A stretch of DNA of 12,407 bases from contig JBDKVA010000113.1 in assembly GCA_039679375.1 (NCBI GenBank), positions 1 to 12,407 of the forward strand, written 5' to 3'. Numbering within the stretch: the stretch's first letter is position 1; the number at the start of each line of letters is the position of its first letter. Origin of the DNA: JBDKVA01 sp039679375. Its GTDB lineage: Bacteria; Bacillota; Clostridia; Acetivibrionales; DTU013. Shown here in pieces: positions 6,920 to 12,407 of the stretch. The position numbers and the translations under genes were made by a program. Below the pieces are notes generated by a model that was given only the letters and a program-made list of their open reading frames with translations, ran no database searches and was not told the DNA's origin.

Positions 6920-8140
6920 CTACCTCAGATACATTCTGAATTTCACGTAATGGCTCATATGGGACTTGTACAAAAAAATCATCCTTCTTATCTTGTTGTC
7001 GCCCTTCATAAACAGGGGGTTGATCACTTTTTTCTCATCTGCCAGCCGCTTCATCCGATCAAGGTTTTCGCGCTCCTTTACATATTTGAAGGCTACCTTC
7101 AGCGGTATGACGGTCCAGAGGTAATTTGTGTTCGCTATTTCAAACTCAAGCTCTTTTTCATATATGTAGTCTTCGACGACATATTTTGCCAAGTTGTTCC
7201 CCGATCCAGTGACATAATAGTTGCTCCGTCCCTGCCTGAGGTTGACCTCCAGTATTTTGAACTGACCGTCTCTCTCGTCAAACTTGATATCAAAGGTTGA
7301 AAACCCTGTGAAACCAATGCTGTCAAGGAATCGTCTCAGCATCCCGGACAGCTCCGGATCATACTCGTTCATCAGTACGGCGGTGTTGCCCAGCCCGTGC
7401 GGTGTGTGCTCCTCCAGCATGACATGCGCCAGCGACATCAGCTTTACTTTCCTGTCCCTGCCCGAATAGCAGATCATCACTCTCAGCCTTGAGTCGTCGC
7501 CCGGTATGAAATCCTGAATGATCAGACGGTCATCGTAGCCCGTTATATAGATCTGTCTGATCACGCTTTTCAGTTCATCCATATTTCCGATCCTGTAAAC
7601 CTTCTTCTGGGTTTCAAACGGATGCTCCCAGTATTTGATCCCGTTGGACGGCTTTACGATGACGGGAAAGCCAAAGGGCAGGACGAATTCGCCCTTCATG
7701 GTGCTGTCATATATGAACGTTCCGGGATATTTTATGCCGTACCGGTCACACATCCTGTAGAATTTGAGCTTGGTCAGCAGGTTCTCCATCAGTTCTTCAT
7801 CAACATACGGCGCAATAATATTTTTCGCAAGCTGCGCCTTATTCTTGATGATCAGTTCCACATAGCTGTCACCGCAGCCCATCAGAATGATTTTTTTATC
7901 GGAGTATGCAGCAGCCAGATCGTTAACGGTTTGCAAAAATACCCCCTGCCTGTCCATTCCTGAAACTGCCCGAAAGTCTATGATCCTGCTGTTACAGCTT
8001 GGTCCTACATTGTATTTGCCGATGACAATCGACCTTACTCCATATTCTTCGTAAAAAGCTCTGGACATGCTGTATGTATTAATGTCGTTACCTAAAAACA
8101 CAGGTACAAATTCCTTCTCAACGATCTTCAAATCCGGCAA
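6920..8140 (-). CDS. ATP-grasp carboxylate-amine ligase resembling D-aspartate ligase
   Basis: This 406-residue ATP-grasp protein matches the family of enterococcal D-aspartate ligase (Asl), which joins the beta-carboxyl of D-Asp to the side-chain amine of L-Lys in UDP-MurNAc-pentapeptide. Features remembered from that family and present here: LGNDINTYSMSRAFYEEYG (16-34), MGCGDSYVELI (87-97), LPFGFPVIVKPSN (154-166), IIQDFIPGDDS (207-217), and the metal-binding end FDIKFD (283-288) and EVNLRQGRS (298-306). The ATP-grasp core therefore looks complete and the length is close to Asl. The substrate could be another amino acid. It is first in an operon with the FemX-like transferase and the flippase, which fits a role in building a peptide branch. 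No ATG is in frame. TTG at 8140 abuts GAGAGG with no spacing, so TTG at 8131 (codon 4), nine bases away, is a better start. Only weak promoter-like sequences lie upstream. Confidence 0.82.
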   Translation of the reverse strand: MPDLKIVEKEFVPVFLGNDINTYSMSRAFYEEYGVRSIVIGKYNVGPSCNSRIIDFRAVSGMDRQGVFLQTVNDLAAAYSDKKIILMGCGDSYVELIIKNKAQLAKNIIAPYVDEELMENLLTKLKFYRMCDRYGIKYPGTFIYDSTMKGEFVLPFGFPVIVKPSNGIKYWEHPFETQKKVYRIGNMDELKSVIRQIYITGYDDRLIIQDFIPGDDSRLRVMICYSGRDRKVKLMSLAHVMLEEHTPHGLGNTAVLMNEYDPELSGMLRRFLDSIGFTGFSTFDIKFDERDGQFKILEVNLRQGRSNYYVTGSGNNLAKYVVEDYIYEKELEFEIANTNYLWTVIPLKVAFKYVKERENLDRMKRLADEKKVINPLFMKGDNKIRRMIFLYKSHMSHYVKFRMYLR

Positions 8141-8424
8141 CCTCTCGATCTGTTTACTAAAGTATAACGCCCTAAATCGGCCTTAGCGACGCAATCATTT
8201 TTCGTATGTCACGTTCATTTTAGTATATTGACTGCCAAAGTTCAAGTAGATTGTAAGCAAAGGCTTTTGCCATGCTGCATAAATATACTTAAGCCAATAT
8301 GGGTTACCACCCACAACCCAACGAATGTACTTATTACCGCGAATGTGATACTTTTTTCGGATAAAGCTTTATCCAAAGCATCTTGCTTCCGTATTATTAG
8401 AAGGTTCACCGGAAGGATGAGCAT
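8141..8424. other. Non-coding stretch between the cell-wall operon and the AraC remnant
   Basis: I see no convincing gene here. Two opposing short frames (8228-8446 plus, 8242-8424 minus) overlap each other, lack ribosome sites and match no family I know. Two TATACT boxes on the minus strand (8164-8159 and 8228-8223, about 20 and 85 bases upstream of the ligase start) could be -10 elements, but their -35 regions match the consensus at only about three of six positions. A 6-bp stem (8300-8305 with 8315-8320) is too short to interpret. Confidence 0.5.
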
Positions 8425-8622
8425 TCATACCATTTCCGGCAAATAAAGCTTCCTGTACTTTTTGGATGTAGTTTTGAGGTTCTTCCTGAACTGGTTCGTC
8501 ATATTGCTCTGGTCATTGAACCCTGTCATAATGCATATGTCAGCAATGCTATGGTCTGTGTATTTCAGCAGGCTCGCCGCCTCGGCAATTCTCTTGTTTA
8601 TGATGAACGACTTGATACTCAT
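8425..8622 (-). pseudogene. AraC-family regulator remnant (C-terminal DNA-binding part only)
   Basis: The 65-residue frame carries the second helix-turn-helix of an AraC/XylS regulator: RIAEAASLL, SIADICIMTGF and FRKNL, ending with KKYRK, in the family's order and spacing. A full AraC protein is about 250-300 residues, so the sensor domain and most of the first helix-turn-helix are missing. The match extends upstream of the ATG (Ile-Gly before Met-Ser, as in the usual G-M-S), but an in-frame TGA at 8631-8629 blocks it. In a shifted frame, bases 8639-8625 read FYPEL, which lines up with the F-x-x-E-x-G of the family, so a one-base deletion is likely. Beyond that the GH3 gene begins. There is no ribosome site before the ATG. 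It probably once regulated the neighbouring glycosidase gene. A functional mini-regulator is possible but less likely. Confidence 0.7.
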
Positions 8623-8640
8623 ACCAATTCAGGGTAAAAT
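8612..8640 (+). promoter_or_regulatory. Promoter for the GH3 glycosidase gene
   Basis: TTGATA (8612-8617) and TAAAAT (8635-8640), each five of six to consensus, are exactly 17 bp apart. The start would be near 8647, just before AAGGAG (8649-8654), giving a very short leader. The -35 box lies inside the 5' end of the AraC remnant on the other strand. Confidence 0.5.
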
Positions 8641-8665
8641 GCAAGCATAAGGAGAATGATGCTTT

Positions 8666-10912
8666 ATGGAGAACATGGGAATAGCTGATAAGCTCAGGCT
8701 ATTAAACGGGAAGGATTTCTGGACTACTTACGGAAATGCCGCATCCGGTATAAGGGAAATAGTATTTTCGGATGGTCCTGCAGGCCTGAGATTCCAGCCG
8801 GGTGAAAATGATCATCTGGGTTTGAACGAAAGCAGCAAAGCCACCTGCTTTCCTTCTCCCGCAGCCCTGTCGTGCAGCTGGGATCCCGCTCTGGTGCAGG
8901 AGGTGTCGGCATGCATATCAAAAGAGGCTGCCGAAAAAGGCGTCGACATTGTTCTGGCTCCGGGAGTTAACATCAAAAGAAGCCCGCTGTGCGGGAGAAA
9001 CTTTGAGTATTATTCCGAAGATCCTTATCTGACCAAAGAACTTGGAGCCGCATTCGTCAAAGGTCTTCAGGAGAATGGCATAGGCTCCTCCCTGAAGCAT
9101 TTCGCAGCAAACAACCAGGAAGCATATAGAATGTCCATAGACACTCAGATCGATGAAAGAGCGCTCCATGAAATTTACCTGAAGGCTTTTAAAGAAATAA
9201 TAGAAGAAGCCGGGCCCTGGACGGTAATGAGCGCATACAACAAGCTTTCAGGAGAATACTGCTCTGAAAATAAATGGCTTTTGACCGGGCTCCTGAGGGA
9301 AAAATGGGGTTATGAGGGAATGGTTATTTCCGACTGGTATGCTGTAAATGATATTATAAAAAGCATAAATAACGGTCTGGACCTCGAAATGCCCTCAGTT
9401 GACGAATTAAGCTTCAATCTGCTTATGGAGGGCTATAAAAATGGAGAACTCGATGAAAATGCCGTGAACAGAGCAGTGAAAAATATTACCGGCCTGATGA
9501 AGAAGTGTGACAATTCTATCAAAAAATACGGAAAGGCTGATTATAATAAACACCATGAGATAGCCCGCAAGTCAGCGGCCGAATCCTTTGTCCTTCTGAA
9601 AAACAGCGGATACTCCCTGCCGTTAAAGCCCGAAGATAAAATACTTTGTGCCGGTGAACTGATGAACAGCCCCATTATACAGGGAAACGGCTCTTCAAGG
9701 GTAAATGCCATGGAAGTGGACTCCATACCGGAGGAGCTTGTAAAAGCAGGGTTCCAATATACATTTGAACCCGGTTACAGACAGGATGACGAACAAATTG
9801 ATGAAGAGCTAGCCGGCAGAGCGGTTAAAGCAGCTGAAAATGCAGATAAAATCATATTCTTTGCAGGACTTTTCAATTGCACCGAAGCTGAAAGCTACGA
9901 CAGAGAAAACTTAAGGCTTCCGCGATGTCAGGATGATTTGATTGACCGGCTTTCAAAGCTGGAAAAGGAGCTTATAATAGTACTTCAGACAGGCTCGGCA
10001 GTTGAGATGCCATGGATTAACGGAGCGGATTCAATACTCCAGATGCATTTATCCGGGCAGGGCGCCGGAAAAGCCCTGGCAGACGTACTCTCCGGTAAAA
10101 TCAATCCATGTGGCAAGCTGACGGAGACTTATCCTGAAAAGCTTTCACACATCCCGTCCTATTTATTCAGAGGTAACAGTGCCCAGGTAGAATACCGGGA
10201 ATCGATATTTACAGGCTACAGATATTATGATAAAAAGGATTTGAACGTACTGTTTCCGTTCGGGCATGGTCTGTCTTATACGGAATTTGCTTATGAGGCA
10301 CTGAATGTGGAAAGAACCGGAGAAAATTTCCTTGTTTCATTAAAGGTAACAAATACAGGGGCCTATAAAGGCAAAGAGATCATACAGGTTTACACCAGCC
10401 TGAATGAAAATGCTGCAATACAGCCCGTCAGACGTCTTGCAGCCTTCAGCAAGGTTTCATTGAAGCCCGGGGGAAATGCTGTGGTAAGCTTCACACTTAC
10501 AGATCGTGATTTTATGTACTATGATGCGGGTCAAAAGGAGTTTGTATTGGCAACAGGATTAAACACCATAGAAGTCGGAAAGTCGTCACGCAGTATTGAA
10601 CTCAAAGCAACAGTAGAAATAACCAAGTCCAACAAAAAATATGCGAGAATAACCGGGAACACTACTTTTGGAGAGATCCAGAGCATTCCGGCGCTTAGGG
10701 AAATTGCGGATAACTGGCTGAATACCCTTATGCAAAAGCTCGGTTTACAGGAGGATGAGGTTATAAATGCCAAAGAGCTTGAAAGGTCAATGTTTTATAT
10801 GCCATTAAGGAATGCGGTTCAAGTTTCAAATGGTGAATTTTCATTTGCCGAATTAAATAGCTTCATTGACCTGCTCAATAAAAAAATTCAAGACATTGGA
10901 CGATTGGCCTGA
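8666..10912 (+). CDS. Glycoside hydrolase family 3 beta-glycosidase, intracellular
   Basis: This 748-residue enzyme hydrolyses terminal beta-linked sugars, most often beta-glucosides or beta-xylosides, from oligosaccharides. It has no signal peptide, so it acts on imported sugars. Domain order is the GH3 barrel (about 5-280) with FSDGPAG (34-40), KHFAANN (144-150) and the nucleophile Asp223 in VISDW. The alpha/beta sandwich (about 295-500) follows, with the acid/base region EAESYDR (407-413). A fibronectin-III-like domain (about 538-648) contains VTNTG and EIIQVY. A further ~100-residue C-terminal extension (650-748) contains MFYMPLRN (709-716). ATG 8666 follows AAGGAG with 11 bases between, slightly long; two ATGs closer to that site (8656, 8659) are out of frame. 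Arginine is mostly AGA/AGG, unlike the carboxypeptidase gene. It stands alone, next to an AraC remnant. The exact sugar cannot be told. Confidence 0.93.
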   Translation: MENMGIADKLRLLNGKDFWTTYGNAASGIREIVFSDGPAGLRFQPGENDHLGLNESSKATCFPSPAALSCSWDPALVQEVSACISKEAAEKGVDIVLAPGVNIKRSPLCGRNFEYYSEDPYLTKELGAAFVKGLQENGIGSSLKHFAANNQEAYRMSIDTQIDERALHEIYLKAFKEIIEEAGPWTVMSAYNKLSGEYCSENKWLLTGLLREKWGYEGMVISDWYAVNDIIKSINNGLDLEMPSVDELSFNLLMEGYKNGELDENAVNRAVKNITGLMKKCDNSIKKYGKADYNKHHEIARKSAAESFVLLKNSGYSLPLKPEDKILCAGELMNSPIIQGNGSSRVNAMEVDSIPEELVKAGFQYTFEPGYRQDDEQIDEELAGRAVKAAENADKIIFFAGLFNCTEAESYDRENLRLPRCQDDLIDRLSKLEKELIIVLQTGSAVEMPWINGADSILQMHLSGQGAGKALADVLSGKINPCGKLTETYPEKLSHIPSYLFRGNSAQVEYRESIFTGYRYYDKKDLNVLFPFGHGLSYTEFAYEALNVERTGENFLVSLKVTNTGAYKGKEIIQVYTSLNENAAIQPVRRLAAFSKVSLKPGGNAVVSFTLTDRDFMYYDAGQKEFVLATGLNTIEVGKSSRSIELKATVEITKSNKKYARITGNTTFGEIQSIPALREIADNWLNTLMQKLGLQEDEVINAKELERSMFYMPLRNAVQVSNGEFSFAELNSFIDLLNKKIQDIGRLA

Positions 10913-10924
10913 TTACATCGGCCA
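10905..10924 (+). terminator. Weak hairpin between convergent genes
   Basis: TGGCC (10905-10909) pairs with GGCCA (10920-10924) around a ten-base loop, extendable by two pairs with a bulge. A T-rich stretch begins about ten bases later on the plus strand. The stem is short and the T-run is distant, so this is only a possible terminator for the GH3 transcript. The left arm overlaps the last codons of that gene. Confidence 0.22.
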
Positions 10925-10933
10925 TCCCTACTG

Positions 10934-12407
10934 TTACTTTTCTTTTAATTGCTCGACGAGCCTTTTATATTGCTCCTCCAACGCTTCCTTGCCGCCGCTT
11001 GCCGAAGAAAGCTTGGCGATTGTTTCGGTCAGCCTCATTTGCAGCAGGGTACGTTCCATATCTTTTGAAGGATCGCCTGAAGAGTACGGATCCTTCCCGT
11101 TTCCGGATGAATTGTTTGGCATAACCCGTCTAGCCTCATACTCTTCAAGCTTACCATCAAATTCTTCAACTAAATTGTCCCTTATTACGAGCAGCCTGTC
11201 TGCGACGCCATTTACAAATGCTTTGTCATGAGAGACAAAGAGAATAGTCCCGGCATAGTCCTTCAATACAGACTCCAGAGCTTCAATAGACTGCATATCG
11301 AGGTAATTGGTCGGCTCATCCATCAGCAGTACATTGGCACTGGACACGAACATTTTTGCAAAGGCCGTTTTAATTCTCTCTCCACCGCTTAACACGCATG
11401 CTTTTTTGTACACTGCATCGCCCTGTATCAGGAGCCTGGCCAGTATGGTCCGGGCAGTCGTTTCTGTCTGGGCGCTGTCTTTCATGACATTTCTCAATAC
11501 CGTTTCCTCAGGATCGAGGTTTTCAAAGCCCTGTCTGAAATAGGCCAATCTGGCCTTTGGCACAATGCTGATGCTTCGGGTTTCATTTTCATGGATCAAA
11601 TTGAGCAATGTTGTCTTTCCCGAACCGTTTTCACCCCAAAGCGCCGTCTTTACACCGTTATACACTTTGAAGCAGGCGCCTTTGAAGACGCTGACAGTAC
11701 CATAGCTAAAGTCAAGTTTCTCCCCGGTTATGATGATTTTATTCGCCGGAGGATTTGTAAGTGAAAAATCCAACTTAATCATAGGCAAATCTCTGGGCTT
11801 TTCCTTCACCTCCAGCTTTTCAAGCCGGGTCGTCAGGCTGTTTGCCGCACTATTGAGCTTTTCCTGCCTTTCATTTGCCTCACGCCTGTGAAGCCTTGCT
11901 TCGGAATTACCCATCCTTTTCGGTGCTTTCAACATTTTCTTCGCGCGGTGCTTCCTGCCTTCTATCGCATTCTCAAGTTCTTCTTTTTCCTCAACATACT
12001 TTTCGTATTCGTTAACCGACCGTTCATGTTCCATTTCGATTTGCTGCCTGTAAAACGTATAGTTCCCGTTGAAAATGCGGATTTTCCCATCCCCGACCTC
12101 GACGATTTTGTTGCAAAGGCTGTCAAGGAGACCCCTGTCGTGGCTGACCATAACAAAGGAATCCAGCTGCTCCAATTTTTGCCTCAACAGCTCAATTCCC
12201 TTGAAATCCAGATTTGACGTGGGTTCATCCGCGAACAGCAGTACATTATCTTTGCTAAAAGCATTCGCTATTTTAAGCCGGGTGTGTTCACCACCGCTAA
12301 GGTCATCCCTATCAAGCTTGCGCACAAGGTCAAATTCCTTTAGCAGCCTCTGATTCAGGTTTTCTGTCACCTTTCCTGTAAACTGCCGGATATAGCCAAT
12401 ATCACAA
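10934..12407 (-). CDS. ABC-F ATPase of the ribosome-protection type, N-terminus outside window
   Basis: About 490 residues are visible and the frame stays open to the window edge. The first Walker A motif is missing, so the true start lies beyond 12407; the GTG at 12370 is internal. From the visible N-terminus: first ABC signature LSGGE (36-40), DEPTSNLD (60-67) and SHD (88-90); then a charged helical linker (about 115-200) containing KAPKRMGNSEARLH (160-173). Next come the second Walker A GENGSGKTT (258-266), LSGGE (339-343), DEPTNYLD (363-370) and SHD (392-394). There are no membrane segments, as expected for soluble ABC-F proteins that bind the ribosomal E site. The linker pattern resembles the Lsa/Vga/CplR group, which displaces lincosamides, pleuromutilins and streptogramins. 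That function is inferred; a housekeeping translation factor (EttA/Uup type) is less likely given the linker. The C-terminal tail (about 425-490) is charged. Confidence 0.88.
   Translation of the reverse strand, partial: CDIGYIRQFTGKVTENLNQRLLKEFDLVRKLDRDDLSGGEHTRLKIANAFSKDNVLLFADEPTSNLDFKGIELLRQKLEQLDSFVMVSHDRGLLDSLCNKIVEVGDGKIRIFNGNYTFYRQQIEMEHERSVNEYEKYVEEKEELENAIEGRKHRAKKMLKAPKRMGNSEARLHRREANERQEKLNSAANSLTTRLEKLEVKEKPRDLPMIKLDFSLTNPPANKIIITGEKLDFSYGTVSVFKGACFKVYNGVKTALWGENGSGKTTLLNLIHENETRSISIVPKARLAYFRQGFENLDPEETVLRNVMKDSAQTETTARTILARLLIQGDAVYKKACVLSGGERIKTAFAKMFVSSANVLLMDEPTNYLDMQSIEALESVLKDYAGTILFVSHDKAFVNGVADRLLVIRDNLVEEFDGKLEEYEARRVMPNNSSGNGKDPYSSGDPSKDMERTLLQMRLTETIAKLSSASGGKEALEEQYKRLVEQLKEK

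Noticed and set aside
8300..8320. Short stem TGGGTT/AACCCA
   Set aside because: Six base pairs with a nine-base loop and no T-run. Such stems are expected by chance.
8242..8424. 60-codon minus-strand frame with a hydrophobic stretch, directly after the AraC remnant stop
   Set aside because: It has no ribosome binding site, an opposing frame of similar length covers it, and I recognise no family. The hydrophobic run is too little to support a gene.
12368..12370. GTG as the start of the ABC-F gene
   Set aside because: The reading frame continues to the window edge with sensible sequence, and starting here would leave the first ATPase domain without its Walker A motif.

Overview
The window most likely comes from a Gram-positive, low-to-moderate G+C anaerobe of the Bacillota, probably Clostridia. 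The evidence is strong purine-rich Shine-Dalgarno sites, several GTG/TTG starts, a SpoVB/YtgP-type flippase, a FemX-type aminoacyltransferase, an S11 DD-carboxypeptidase with a C-terminal membrane anchor, and an intracellular GH3 glycosidase. No species call is possible from the sequence alone.

Positions 1-8140 form a cell-wall (peptidoglycan) region of six genes. On the minus strand, operon A runs 8140 to 4016: an ATP-grasp amino-acid ligase resembling D-aspartate ligase, a FemAB/FemX-type tRNA-dependent aminoacyltransferase, and a MurJ/SpoVB-type lipid-II flippase. Operon B, also minus strand, runs from 2191 past the left edge: a membrane-anchored fusion of a CapA-type metallophosphoesterase-like domain to a VanX-type D-Ala-D-Ala dipeptidase, then a MurE-type Mur ligase cut by the window edge. 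Between them, on the plus strand, is a D-Ala-D-Ala carboxypeptidase gene (2672-4009). It is divergent from operon B and convergent with operon A. The 480-bp divergent intergenic region carries a good promoter in each direction, plus a strong inverted repeat and short repeated palindromes in the carboxypeptidase leader.

Read together, these genes could set the stem-peptide chemistry (MurE), add side-chain residues to it (ATP-grasp ligase and FemX), export the precursor (flippase), and trim or recycle D-Ala termini (carboxypeptidase, VanX domain). The best candidate for an undescribed system is this locus as an interpeptide-bridge or modified-peptidoglycan module, together with the CapA-VanX fusion.

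Positions 8141-10912 are a different kind of DNA. There is a short non-coding stretch, then the C-terminal remnant of an AraC-family regulator (minus strand), then a GH3 beta-glycosidase gene (plus strand) whose promoter overlaps the broken end of the remnant. By eye the GH3 gene uses AGA/AGG for arginine far more than the carboxypeptidase gene does. The right edge (10934-12407, minus strand) holds most of an ABC-F ATPase of the ribosome-protection type, with its N-terminus outside the window. I saw no rRNA, tRNA, CRISPR array, insertion sequence or phage gene.
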